64,000 nt of DNA from Moryella indoligenes (lineage in GTDB: Bacteria > Bacillota > Clostridia > Lachnospirales > Lachnospiraceae), in assembly GCF_030812885.1 (NCBI RefSeq), contig NZ_JAUSTO010000010.1:14620-78619 (forward strand), in the 5' to 3' direction. This document shows positions 1 through 8,572 of this stretch, one piece after another. The position numbers were made by a program, and so were the translations under genes. The notes below the pieces were generated by a model. The model was not told the origin of the DNA. It made no database searches and was given only the letters and a program-made list of their open reading frames with translations. The stretch's first letter is position 1, and each line of letters begins with the position of its first letter.

Positions 1-1
1 G

Positions 2-1288
2 CTAGGTGTTCTCCTGTGTCTCCTTCTCTGTCTCTGTGCCCCGGGTCACAGTGCCTGCGCCGTAGCGGGAATTCAGCTTCTGCATCATCTCGGAGAGACG
101 GGCATCACGGCGACTTCTGGCCTGTTGCTGTGCGTGTTTTTCTACCCAGTCGAAGAGAGAGAGCTGCTCATACGCGCTGTGATCCAGATTCTGCGCGCTC
201 ACTCCGACAAGGCGTATGCGGTCTCCCTGCCGGAACAGGCCGTTTTCCGAGAGCAGAAGCTCCTTCATCAGGAGCTCTGCGGTGGAGCGTATGAGAGGAG
301 CCTCATTGCAGGAACGCTCGAGTGTGGTCTGGCGGGAGTGGCGGTGAAAGCGGCTGGTCTTCACCATCACACCGACGGTGAAGGCGCGGACTTCATCTCT
401 CTGCATCCGCTTAGCGACGCTGTCTGAGAGCTTTTGCAGCAGTGGAGGCAGGAGCTTTTCATAGTTGTCGGGACCGATATCCTCCGCTGTGGTCCGTTCG
501 TTGGAGTAGCTTTTTGCGGCCTCCTGCGCAGTGCGCACCGGAGAATTGCTGATGCCGTTTGCGCTTCTTAGCAGATGCGCTCCTGCCTTTTCACCGAGTA
601 TGGAGCGGAGGACGCGGGAAGAGCTGTGAGCGGCGTCGCCTATCGTCCGGATGCCGAAGGAGCTCAGCGCATCGGCGCTGGAGCGGCCGCAGCCGTGCAG
701 ACTGCCGATGGGAAGCGGCCACAGCTTTTCCGGGATCTCCCAGGGCCAGAGTGTGTGGAGCTTATCCGGCTTCTCAAAATCGCTCGCCATTTTTGCGAGC
801 AGCTTGTTGGTGGAGATGCCGATATTGACCGTGAAGCCGAGCTGGGTGCGGATCTCATTTCGGATTGCGTCTGCGCGCTCTTGTATTTCCTGAAGCTGAG
901 CAGGAGAGCTCTCACTGTCCGGAAAGTCGGCGCTCATATCCAGGAAGGCTTCGTCTATGGAGACCTGTTCCACGGCATCGGAGTAGCGATGAAGGATGCG
1001 GATAAACGCCTGCGAATACTGGCGGTAGGTCTGAAAGTCGCTCTTTACCAGCACGAGAGAGGGACATTTTCCGAGCGCGGAGACCACGGGCTCCCCGGTG
1101 TGGATACCAAGCTTTTTTGCGGGGAGGGATTTTGCGGTGATCACACCGTGGCGGGTTTTGATATCTCCGCCGACCGCAGACGGAATGGTTCTCAGATCGA
1201 CAGCCGTCGGCTCCTCTTTCAGGCGTTTTACGGCACTCCAGGAGAGAAAGGCAGAATTTACATCGACATGAAAGATACAGCGATCCAT
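2..1288 (-). CDS. dinB: DNA polymerase IV (Y-family, DinB)
   Basis: Error-prone translesion polymerase. The N-terminus carries the catalytic motif HVDVNSAF (Asp9), with Phe14 in the steric-gate position, and the palm motif SIDEAF (Asp112, Glu113). Thumb and little-finger regions follow, and 428 residues is normal for the family. Seen: Asn11 replaces the second Asp of the textbook DxD; from memory this is common in clostridial members. The stop codon lies at the very edge of the window, so the gene is complete. The ATG is preceded by GAGGAGG. A promoter fits upstream on the same strand (TTGCCG, 17 bases, TATACT). I see no LexA box, so SOS control is not supported here. Confidence 0.95.
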   Translation of the reverse strand: MDRCIFHVDVNSAFLSWSAVKRLKEEPTAVDLRTIPSAVGGDIKTRHGVITAKSLPAKKLGIHTGEPVVSALGKCPSLVLVKSDFQTYRQYSQAFIRILHRYSDAVEQVSIDEAFLDMSADFPDSESSPAQLQEIQERADAIRNEIRTQLGFTVNIGISTNKLLAKMASDFEKPDKLHTLWPWEIPEKLWPLPIGSLHGCGRSSADALSSFGIRTIGDAAHSSSRVLRSILGEKAGAHLLRSANGISNSPVRTAQEAAKSYSNERTTAEDIGPDNYEKLLPPLLQKLSDSVAKRMQRDEVRAFTVGVMVKTSRFHRHSRQTTLERSCNEAPLIRSTAELLMKELLLSENGLFRQGDRIRLVGVSAQNLDHSAYEQLSLFDWVEKHAQQQARSRRDARLSEMMQKLNSRYGAGTVTRGTETEKETQENT

Positions 1289-1338
1289 AGTTTCCTCCTC
1301 TCTGCAGCTGTAGTGAAGCTTTAATCTGTGTTTTCTAC

Positions 1339-1367
1339 AGTATAGGCCGCGCAGCCTTCAGCGGCAA
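1339..1367 (-). promoter_or_regulatory. Putative sigma-A promoter for dinB
   Basis: On the minus strand TTGCCG (1362-1367) is followed after exactly 17 bases by TATACT (1339-1344), about 50 bases upstream of the dinB start. Spacing is ideal; the -35 matches four of six consensus bases. Sequence inference only. Confidence 0.55.
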
Positions 1368-1501
1368 GAGCTTGTGGGAACGAGAAGAGAGGCTGTGCCG
1401 TGGCGAGCACTGATAGACGGGGACTGATGGCATGCAGGTGGGCAGATGGAATGCGGATGACCGGTGTGTGAAGAAAGAATAGGTTGAAAGGAGATCGCAG
1501 G

Positions 1502-1972
1502 ATGGAGCAACATGGCCTGAAGCGCAGAGCGGCAGCTGAGAGAGAGCAGCCCGGGGAGCGGGTATATTGCTGGGAGCATAAGATTCAGTATTATGAGACA
1601 GATCAGATGCAGATTGCGCATCATTCGAACTATATTCGCTGGTTTGAGGAGGCGAGAACCAGTGCACTGGAAGAGGCAGGCTTTGGCTACGCGGAGATGG
1701 AGGCCGCGGGAATCATCTCCCCCGTGCTGACGGTCAGCGCGGAGTATGTTCAGATGTCCCGCTTCCCGGAGACCCTGCTGGTGGAGACGCGCGTGCGCTC
1801 CTACAATGGCATACGGCTCTGCATACACTATGAGGTACGGGAGAGGCAGAGCGGCGAGCTGCGCTGCGTCGGGGAGAGCAGTCACTGCTTCCTCAGAGCA
1901 GCAGATCATCGACCGGTATCACTCAAACACTTCAGCTCTGAGATCCATCAGCGGCTGTGTGCTATGAAATAA
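1502..1972 (+). CDS. Acyl-CoA thioesterase, 4-hydroxybenzoyl-CoA thioesterase/YbgC hotdog family
   Basis: Small hotdog-fold thioesterase of 156 residues. The motif YYETDQMQIAHHSNYIRWFE matches the YbgC/FadM active-site helix, with the Asp of ETDQ as the catalytic acid and the His-x-Asn-Tyr segment typical of the family. It would hydrolyse acyl-CoA (or acyl-ACP) thioesters in the cytoplasm; the substrate cannot be told from sequence. The ATG at 1502 is chosen because AAAGGAG sits 8 bases upstream; the reading frame is open a little further back through a TTG. It lies 34 bases ahead of a lipoprotein gene on the same strand, so co-transcription is possible. Confidence 0.85.
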   Translation: MEQHGLKRRAAAEREQPGERVYCWEHKIQYYETDQMQIAHHSNYIRWFEEARTSALEEAGFGYAEMEAAGIISPVLTVSAEYVQMSRFPETLLVETRVRSYNGIRLCIHYEVRERQSGELRCVGESSHCFLRAADHRPVSLKHFSSEIHQRLCAMK

Positions 1973-2006
1973 AAGATATTAAAACAGGTAGAAGGAGAAA
2001 TCGTTT

Positions 2007-2717
2007 ATGAGAAAGATGTACTATGTATTGTTGCTTGCAACGGCGACTGCCCTGATGTCAGGCTGCGCACAGAAGCAGACAGCACCGGAGACAACAGCGA
2101 GCGAGGTTGCGGAGACTGTGGAAGCTACGGAGGCTGCAGAGACAGCGGAGCTGCCGGGCGAGACTGGTTGCATCGATGATGAGGCTCTGGCTTTCTGTGT
2201 AGCGCAGCCCGGCGTGATCACCGCAATTGACGCAAAGAGCGGGGCAATCAGCATCAGGGGAATGCTTGCGGGCAGCGGGACAGAGCAGGAGCTGATTCTG
2301 AATACGGATGCAAAGACGGCGTTCTATGATATTGCTGCGGGTAAGAAGGCAGAGCTCTCTGCGCTGAAGGTCGGGGATGAGATTCAGTCCATGGTATCGA
2401 CAGCCTTTGCAAGCAGCCTGCCGCCGCAGACCTTTGCCTATGCTGTTTTTCTGAATGTGGGTGAGGAGCTTATTCCGGAGTATGCGGAGCTTACGTCTGT
2501 GCAAAAGGACGGAGAGAAGCTGGTGCTGACAGATTCCTCACAGCTCAGATGGGTGATCTCTGCGGATACAGAGCTGAGACGCCTGAGCGACGGCGGGCAG
2601 CTGAAAGGCGAGGAGCTGAAGGAGGGCGTTTGCTGCCTGATCTGGCCGGCACTTGAGGCTGTGAGTGAGAATCCGGACGCCGGACTTGCGACAGAAAAGC
2701 TTGTGCTGATCGACTAA
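2007..2717 (+). CDS. Putative secreted lipoprotein, function unknown
   Basis: 236-residue protein with a short positive N-terminus, a hydrophobic stretch and a lipobox ending LMSGC, so Cys20 is the expected lipidation site and the protein should be anchored on the outer face of the membrane. A Thr/Glu/Ala-rich linker (about residues 24-50) follows, then a globular part with alternating hydrophobic strands. I do not recognise a domain. AGAAGGAG lies before the ATG. It sits between a thioesterase and a ureohydrolase, which gives no functional hint. Confidence 0.8.
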   Translation: MRKMYYVLLLATATALMSGCAQKQTAPETTASEVAETVEATEAAETAELPGETGCIDDEALAFCVAQPGVITAIDAKSGAISIRGMLAGSGTEQELILNTDAKTAFYDIAAGKKAELSALKVGDEIQSMVSTAFASSLPPQTFAYAVFLNVGEELIPEYAELTSVQKDGEKLVLTDSSQLRWVISADTELRRLSDGGQLKGEELKEGVCCLIWPALEAVSENPDAGLATEKLVLID

Positions 2718-2749
2718 TATTAAATCTTTTTCAAAGGCAGGGTAAAGAG

Positions 2750-3793
2750 ATGCTGAAAAACTATATCAGTGCAATGGAGCAGTGGCAGGGCAGAATTGAC
2801 AGCAATGAGGACTACGATGCATTTCGCTGGCATCAGTGGGTACAGCCACTGGATCTGAACGCGAATCCGGCCCACTTTGAGGGCGCGCAGGGTTTTGCTT
2901 TTATCGGATTCTGCTGTGATCTTGGCGTGCGGAGGAATAAGGGACGCGCCGGGGCGGCACTGGCGCCGAATCTCGTGCGGAGGCGCATGGCGAATCTGCC
3001 CTGTACCTTTGCGCAGGAGGTGAAGCTCTATGACGCGGGAAATATTATCACGGACGGCATCGAGCTGGAGGAAGCGCAAGCCCTGCTCGGCGAGGCGGTG
3101 GAGCAGATTCTGGGACTGGGCCTCTTTCCCATTGTTTTGGGAGGCGGGCATGAGACGACCTTCGGGCATTATCAGGGTCAGCTATCACATCTTGAAAAAG
3201 AGCTGGAGGCGGGAGGCTCAAAGCACAAGCCGGATATGGGAATTGTGAATTTTGATGCGCATTTTGATATGCGCCCCTATGATCAAGGCTGCTCCTCGGG
3301 ATCCATGTTTCGTCAGATCGCTGATCTCTGCGAGGAGAGAGGGCTGCCCTTCGGCTATATGCCGCTTGGTATTCAGCGTCACAGTAATACAGTGAATCTC
3401 TTTAAAACAGCGGAGGAGCGGGGAGTCAATTATGTGCTGGCGCGTATGCTTCAGTACGGATCCAGTGCAGAGGTGTATGGGCATGTCGATGACTTCATGT
3501 ACAGGCATGAGAATGTCTATATCACCATATGCACTGATGTTTTCTCTGCAGCCTTCGCGCCCGGCGTCAGTGCAACGCAGGCTCTGGGTCTGGATCCGGA
3601 GATCGTGATTCCGATCATCAAACACATACTCCGCACACGCAAGGTGCGCGGTTTCGATATATGTGAGATCGCGCCGCGCTTCGACAAGGACGATACGACT
3701 GCCAGTCTCGGCGCGGTTCTGGTCTTCGCAGTGGTCAGCACGATCTGTGCCATGCAGGGGCTGAGCATCGATGTGGGAGCAGATTTCTTCTAA
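2750..3793 (+). CDS. Ureohydrolase (arginase/agmatinase/formimidoylglutamase family), HutG-like
   Basis: 347-residue member of the manganese ureohydrolase superfamily. Visible metal-site motifs: GGGHETTFGH (His134), NFDAHFDMR (Asp169, His171, Asp173) and DVFSAAFAPGVSA near residues 263-275. The APGVSA segment and FDAHFDMR resemble formimidoylglutamase, which releases formamide from formimidoyl-glutamate in histidine breakdown. The late motif reads ICTDVF, so the first Asp of the usual SxDxD metal pair is Cys261; Asp263 is kept. No hutH, hutU or hutI is nearby, so the substrate is open (formimidoylglutamate, agmatine or another guanidino compound). A strong hairpin follows the stop codon. Confidence 0.8.
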   Translation: MLKNYISAMEQWQGRIDSNEDYDAFRWHQWVQPLDLNANPAHFEGAQGFAFIGFCCDLGVRRNKGRAGAALAPNLVRRRMANLPCTFAQEVKLYDAGNIITDGIELEEAQALLGEAVEQILGLGLFPIVLGGGHETTFGHYQGQLSHLEKELEAGGSKHKPDMGIVNFDAHFDMRPYDQGCSSGSMFRQIADLCEERGLPFGYMPLGIQRHSNTVNLFKTAEERGVNYVLARMLQYGSSAEVYGHVDDFMYRHENVYITICTDVFSAAFAPGVSATQALGLDPEIVIPIIKHILRTRKVRGFDICEIAPRFDKDDTTASLGAVLVFAVVSTICAMQGLSIDVGADFF

Positions 3794-3816
3794 AAGTAAA
3801 ATATAAAATCACATAG

Positions 3817-3853
3817 CCTCGCGTGCGGAATATATTCCCGTGCGCGAGGTTTT
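3817..3853 (+). terminator. Rho-independent terminator after the HutG-like gene
   Basis: CCTCGCG (3817-3823) pairs with CGCGAGG (3843-3849); the inner arms GGAAT/ATTCC extend the stem, and TTTT follows. It lies 24 bases after the stop and before brnQ, so it separates the two transcription units. Confidence 0.75.
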
Positions 3854-3920
3854 CTGCTATACTTAAACGAAATATCCAAAATTGCAGCAAGTAAACGAAG
3901 AAAACGGAAGTGTGAAGACT

Positions 3921-5315
3921 ATGAAACAGAAATTGTCCATGCGAAGCTACATCTTTTTGAGTTCCATGCTCTTTGGAATGTTTTTTGGTGCCGGGAATCT
4001 GATCTTCCCGATCCATATGGGACAGCTGGCAGGAAGAAGCTTTGGCGCTGCCACTGTAGGCTTTTGTATCACGGGCGTAGGGCTCCCGCTGCTTGGCATT
4101 GTCGCGATGGGGGTCTCCCGCAGCGAGGGGCTGTTTGATCTGGGCATGAAGGTCGGAAAGGGCTTCAGCTATTTCTTCACCTGTGCGCTCTATCTGACGA
4201 TAGGGCCGCTGTTTGCGATCCCCAGAACTGCGACGGTCTCTTTTCAGGTGGGTATATTACCCTATGTTCCGGAAGCACAGCGGACACTGGGGCTCTTTGT
4301 GTTCTCACTGCTTTTCTTCGTTGTGGTACTTTTCTTTTCTCTGAGACCATCCGGCATCATGACCTGGATCGGCAAGATCCTGAATCCGATCTTTCTGTTC
4401 CTTCTTGGTATACTCATCATTGCTGTATTTGTCCGGCCTATGGGGCCGGTCTCTGCGGTTGAGCCGTCGGAGGCCTATCTGCAGCACGGCTTTACGACAG
4501 GCTTGCTGGAGGGCTACAACACAATGGATGCACTGGCCTCCCTGGCTTTTGGCATTATCCTGATCACAGAGATCCGGAAGCTCGGCGTCACAGAGCCCGC
4601 GGGAATCTCACTCAGCACGCTGAAGTCCGGCACACTGGCCGTTGCGCTGATGGCCCTGATCTACGGCTCTCTGACCTATGCGGGCGCCCAGTCCGGCAAT
4701 GTGATGGCTGCCGCAGAGGACGGGGGCATTGCCTTCCATGAAATCGCGAATTACTATTTTGGCAGCTTTGGTTCGGTGCTGCTTGGCGTTACGATCACCT
4801 TTGCCTGCTTAAAGACAGCGGTCGGGCTGGTGACTTCCTGCGCGACGACCTTTGAAGAGATGTTCCCGAAACTGGCTTCCTATCGGAGCTATGCGATCGG
4901 CTTTGCGCTCTTCTCTTTTGGATTGGCAAATGTCGGGCTGAGCCGCATCATCAGTCTCTCCATTCCGGTGCTGGTCTTTCTCTACCCGCTGACCATTATG
5001 CTCATCTTCCTCTGCATCATCGGCGGGAGCTTTCACTACAGCAGAACTGTATTTTGCTGGACCATCGGCTTTACTACGGTGGCGGCAGTGTTTGAGTTTG
5101 TTCGCGCCCTTCCGGAGAGCCTTCTCGGCAGAGCGGCAGCATTTACCGCTTCTCTTCCCACAGTGTTGCAGGCTCCGGGACTTTTCTTTGGTACGCTGAA
5201 GCAGCTGTATGAGGCGCTTCCGCTGGCCTCCGTCGGCATGGGCTGGGCGCTTCCGGCAGTCGCGGGATTTGCGGCAGGACTTCTGGCAATGGCAGCGGGA
5301 AAGCGTGTGCAGTGA
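3921..5315 (+). CDS. brnQ: Branched-chain amino acid transport carrier (LIVCS family)
   Basis: 464-residue polytopic membrane protein with about twelve hydrophobic segments. The N-terminus (SSMLFGMFFGAGNLIFPI) is the hallmark of BrnQ/Brab carriers, which import leucine, isoleucine and valine with Na+ or H+. Length fits the family. The ATG at 3921 is preferred: GGAAG lies 10 bases upstream, and the residues encoded further upstream do not resemble a carrier N-terminus. A GTG at 3912 is an alternative. A terminator separates it from the preceding gene, so it needs its own promoter; I could not assign one with confidence. Confidence 0.93.
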   Translation: MKQKLSMRSYIFLSSMLFGMFFGAGNLIFPIHMGQLAGRSFGAATVGFCITGVGLPLLGIVAMGVSRSEGLFDLGMKVGKGFSYFFTCALYLTIGPLFAIPRTATVSFQVGILPYVPEAQRTLGLFVFSLLFFVVVLFFSLRPSGIMTWIGKILNPIFLFLLGILIIAVFVRPMGPVSAVEPSEAYLQHGFTTGLLEGYNTMDALASLAFGIILITEIRKLGVTEPAGISLSTLKSGTLAVALMALIYGSLTYAGAQSGNVMAAAEDGGIAFHEIANYYFGSFGSVLLGVTITFACLKTAVGLVTSCATTFEEMFPKLASYRSYAIGFALFSFGLANVGLSRIISLSIPVLVFLYPLTIMLIFLCIIGGSFHYSRTVFCWTIGFTTVAAVFEFVRALPESLLGRAAAFTASLPTVLQAPGLFFGTLKQLYEALPLASVGMGWALPAVAGFAAGLLAMAAGKRVQ

Positions 5316-5355
5316 GGCAGTGTACTGATTGGATGAAGGCAGAGGAGGGGGAGGC

Positions 5356-6117
5356 ATGATCCGCGCATTTTTCTGTATTTCTGAAATTGTTCTGTTTCTC
5401 GTTCTGGGGCTGCCGCTTCTCGGCGTGCTCTGGATATGGAAGCAGTTTGACTCGAAGCGGGCTTCAGAACTTGGCCAACGCTGCGGCGCGGGAGCCCTCC
5501 GGCTCATCACAAGGACTGCTCTGGGCAGAGAAAAGCTTACAGTGCGCGGGCTGGAGCATATTCCGGAGGAGGGCGGTGTGCTCTTTGTGAGCAATCACCG
5601 CAGCTTTTTCGATATCATCACTTCCTATCCGGTGCTGCCGAAGCAGACAGGCTTTATCGCCAAGGACGGTCTATGGAAGGTTCCCTCGCTGCGGCGCTGG
5701 ATGCAGCTTCTGAACTGCCAGTTTCTGAATCGCAGAGATATCCGTCAGGGAGTGGAGGTTATCAAGCGGGCCGCGGAACTCACAGAGAAGGGAACCTCTG
5801 TCTGGATCTGTCCGGAGGGAACCAGAAATCCAAATCCGGACAACACGACTCTGCTGGACTTTCACGAGGCGAGCTTCAAGATTGCGGAGCGCAGCGGCTG
5901 TCCCATCGTTCCGGTGGCCTTCTATGGGACGGATCGTCTCTGGGAGGCTCAGTTTCCGAAGGTACGTCCATATCCGGTCACAATTGAATTTGGTGAGGCC
6001 TTCACTGTGAAGGAGCTCGGGCCGGAGTGGAAGAAAAAGACAGGTGCCTACACTGCGGCGCGTATCAGAGAGATGCTCGTGCAGGAGGAGGCGAGAAGGC
6101 TTCATGGAGGCACATAA
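5356..6117 (+). CDS. plsC: 1-acyl-sn-glycerol-3-phosphate acyltransferase
   Basis: 253-residue membrane-associated acyltransferase that makes phosphatidic acid from lysophosphatidic acid. An N-terminal hydrophobic anchor is followed by the catalytic motif NHRSFFD (His81 and Asp86, the HX4D pair) and the substrate-binding motif CPEGTRN. The ATG at 5356 is chosen because of the GGAGG run just upstream; an in-frame TTG lies nine codons earlier. It ends two bases before the pheA start, with the pheA ribosome site inside its last codons, so the two are probably translationally coupled. Confidence 0.92.
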   Translation: MIRAFFCISEIVLFLVLGLPLLGVLWIWKQFDSKRASELGQRCGAGALRLITRTALGREKLTVRGLEHIPEEGGVLFVSNHRSFFDIITSYPVLPKQTGFIAKDGLWKVPSLRRWMQLLNCQFLNRRDIRQGVEVIKRAAELTEKGTSVWICPEGTRNPNPDNTTLLDFHEASFKIAERSGCPIVPVAFYGTDRLWEAQFPKVRPYPVTIEFGEAFTVKELGPEWKKKTGAYTAARIREMLVQEEARRLHGGT

Positions 6118-6119
6118 TC

Positions 6120-6971
6120 ATGTACAGGGGCTTTCGCGCGGTCACAGAGCTTCCGGCAGCACATCGCGTCGCGTATCAGGGCGTGGAGGGCGCTTACGGC
6201 AATCTGGCCGCGCTTCATTATTTTGGAGAGAACAGAGGCATCCGCTTTTTGCATCTGCCGTGCTTTGAGGAGACCGTAAATGCAGTGGAGGCGGGGCATG
6301 CGGATTACGCGGTGCTTCCGATTGAGAATTCCACTGCGGGCTCCGTCACGGATACCTATGATCTGCTGATGCATCATTCGCTCTCAATTGTGGGGGAATG
6401 CTTTCTTCCGGTTACGCACAGCCTGCTCACGCTTCCGGGAGTGAGAGAGGAGGAGCTGCGGCGCGTCTATTCCCATCCGCAGGGGCTCATGCAGTGTGCA
6501 GATTTTTTTAGGATGCATCCGGAACTGGAGGGGATCAGCTGTTCCAATACTGCAGTTGCGGCACAGAAGGTGCGCGATGATGCGGACCGGACGCAGGCTG
6601 CGATCGCCTCAGCTTACGCAGGAGCGCTTTATGGACTGACCCCGCTGATCGAGCGCGTCAACCGCTTTTCGGAGAACACCACACGTTTTGTGATATTGGG
6701 GAGAGAGAGGCTGTACCGCCGGGATGCGAGGAAGCTCAGCCTTGTTCTGGAGACTGCGCACGAGGCCGGTGCGCTCTATCACATTCTTGGATATTTCTAC
6801 AGAAATCGTGTGAATCTGTTGCGGCTGGAATCGCGGCCTGTTCCTGAAGTGAGCTGGGAGTATCGCTTTTTTATGGATATTGAGGGAAACCTCGGACAGC
6901 CCGCGGTGCTTGAGGCGCTGCAGGCGGTTGCAGCCAAGGCGCGGGGATTCCGGGTGCTGGGCTGCTGCTAG
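6120..6971 (+). CDS. pheA: Prephenate dehydratase with C-terminal ACT domain
   Basis: 283-residue enzyme converting prephenate to phenylpyruvate in phenylalanine synthesis. The start of the catalytic domain reads AYQGVEGAYGNLAA, followed by PIENSTAGSV and NTTRFVIL, the signature Thr-Arg-Phe segment. The C-terminal region carries the ESRPVPEVSWEY motif of the ACT domain that binds phenylalanine for feedback inhibition. No chorismate mutase domain is fused. ATG 6120 is chosen because GGAGG (within 6105-6110) precedes it and the conserved part begins soon after. It sits between plsC and ppx with very short gaps. Confidence 0.93.
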   Translation: MYRGFRAVTELPAAHRVAYQGVEGAYGNLAALHYFGENRGIRFLHLPCFEETVNAVEAGHADYAVLPIENSTAGSVTDTYDLLMHHSLSIVGECFLPVTHSLLTLPGVREEELRRVYSHPQGLMQCADFFRMHPELEGISCSNTAVAAQKVRDDADRTQAAIASAYAGALYGLTPLIERVNRFSENTTRFVILGRERLYRRDARKLSLVLETAHEAGALYHILGYFYRNRVNLLRLESRPVPEVSWEYRFFMDIEGNLGQPAVLEALQAVAAKARGFRVLGCC

Positions 6972-6983
6972 AGAGGGGCACAG

Positions 6984-8510
6984 ATGATGGGAAAGCGCTT
7001 TGCCTCCATTGATGTCGGTTCCTTTGAGATTGAGATGGGGATATATGAGATCGACGCGGTGCGCGGCATACGCCTGCTGGACAGCATGCGCCATGTAATC
7101 GCACTCGGGAGCGACACCTATACGAGCGGAGTGATCAGCTTTGGGCTCGCTCAGGAACTGATTGCGGTGCTGAAGGACTTCACAGAGATCATGAAGACTT
7201 ACCGCTGCGCTGCATATCGGGCCATCGCCACCTCAGCCATGCGCGAGGCAGAGAACAGTGCTATCGTGCTGGACCAGATCCACACAAGAACCGGCATTGA
7301 GGTAGAGATCATATCAAATTCAGAGCAGCGCATGCTGGGACTGAAAGCGCTCTCCGTGCGCGGGCAGCGCTTCGACAGCCGGATTGCGGAGGGGGCGGCA
7401 ATTGTGGAGCTGGGTTTTGGCAGTATGCAGATCACGCTGTATGACGAGGGACGCATGGTCAGTACGCAGAATCTGCGGCTTGGCGCTCTGCGGATCCGCG
7501 ATACGCTGGAGCAGCTGAACTCGGCAAGAGACGCGCAGCGGCTGATACTCGAGGAGATGGTAGATCACGAGCTGGAGATCTACAGTCGCCTCCATCTCGC
7601 GGGGCGGCGCCTGAAGCATATGATTGCGATTGGAGACCCGGTGCGCATCCTCTATGACCGCCTGATGCGAAAGGAGGGGAGGGATCCCATCCGAGAGGAC
7701 AGCGCGGACAGAGCGACGGTGCAGCGCTTTTATGAGTACGTAGTAAAGCGCACAAATGCACAGCTGGAGAGAAGTCTTGCGCTCAGCGCGCAGTCCGCAG
7801 GCGTTCTGGTTCCGGCATCCATCGTTTATCAGAGGGTTCTGGATACCATAGCTGCGGAGGAGGTGTGGTTTGCGGGAACCAGACTGATCGATGGTCTTGC
7901 CGCTGAGTACGCCTTCAATCACAGAGTCATTCAGCCGACACATGATTTTGAAGGAGATATTATTTCTGCGGTACAGGAGATTGCACTGCGCTATGGTGAG
8001 GGAACTACACATCGCGCCTATGTCGTACAGAATGCGCTGAAAATCTTTGACGCGCTTAAAAAGTCTCAGCGCTTCCGTGACAGAGACCGTCTGCTGCTGC
8101 ACATTGCGGCGCTGCTGCATCACTGCGGACGTTTTATCAATATGGGCAGGGCAAGTCTGTCCAGCTATGAGATCATCCATGCGACGGAGATTGTCGGGCT
8201 GTCACGGGAGGAGCACATGCTGGTCGCACAGGTCCTGAAAAATGAGGAGGACAGCCTTCGCTGGTCAGAGCTTCCCATGCAGGTGGCAAAATTTACCGCG
8301 ATCATACGGCTTGCAGATGCGCTGGATCGCTCAGCCAAGCAGAAGACTGCGGACTACAAAGTGCGTGTGGACGATGCGCGCCATCTCGTTGTCAGTACGC
8401 AGTACAAAGGAGACATGACGCTGGAGAAGCTTAGCTTCGAGAGAAATAAGGCGTTTTTCGGAGAAATCTTCGGAATAGAGCCGGAGTTTCGCCAGCAGCG
8501 GAGCGTGTAA
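6984..8510 (+). CDS. ppx: Ppx/GppA phosphatase family protein (exopolyphosphatase/pppGpp phosphohydrolase)
   Basis: 508 residues. The N-terminus FASIDVGSFEIEMGIYEI is the phosphate-1 loop of the acetate kinase/Hsp70-like fold, and AAIVELGFGSMQITLY is the second phosphate loop (usual form DIGGGS; here the middle Gly pair is altered). The C-terminal part from about residue 330 contains HIAALLHHCGRF and related His-rich helices of the HD-type domain found in Ppx. It lies directly before ppk1, the polyphosphate kinase, so polyphosphate breakdown is the likely role. Changes in the second phosphate loop leave open whether it is fully active. Confidence 0.85.
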   Translation: MMGKRFASIDVGSFEIEMGIYEIDAVRGIRLLDSMRHVIALGSDTYTSGVISFGLAQELIAVLKDFTEIMKTYRCAAYRAIATSAMREAENSAIVLDQIHTRTGIEVEIISNSEQRMLGLKALSVRGQRFDSRIAEGAAIVELGFGSMQITLYDEGRMVSTQNLRLGALRIRDTLEQLNSARDAQRLILEEMVDHELEIYSRLHLAGRRLKHMIAIGDPVRILYDRLMRKEGRDPIREDSADRATVQRFYEYVVKRTNAQLERSLALSAQSAGVLVPASIVYQRVLDTIAAEEVWFAGTRLIDGLAAEYAFNHRVIQPTHDFEGDIISAVQEIALRYGEGTTHRAYVVQNALKIFDALKKSQRFRDRDRLLLHIAALLHHCGRFINMGRASLSSYEIIHATEIVGLSREEHMLVAQVLKNEEDSLRWSELPMQVAKFTAIIRLADALDRSAKQKTADYKVRVDDARHLVVSTQYKGDMTLEKLSFERNKAFFGEIFGIEPEFRQQRSV

Positions 8511-8572
8511 GCAGATACAGAGAGAGAAAGGTTCAGACAGAGAAAGGTTCAGATGGAGAGGAGGTGGCGACA

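Noticed and set aside
575..1324. 249-residue plus-strand open frame opposite dinB
   Set aside because: It lies wholly within the antisense of a clear Pol IV gene; GC-rich codon bias leaves long open antisense frames. No recognisable motif.
1289..1501. LexA-type SOS box before dinB
   Set aside because: No CGAACnnnnGTTCG-like site seen near the assigned promoter.
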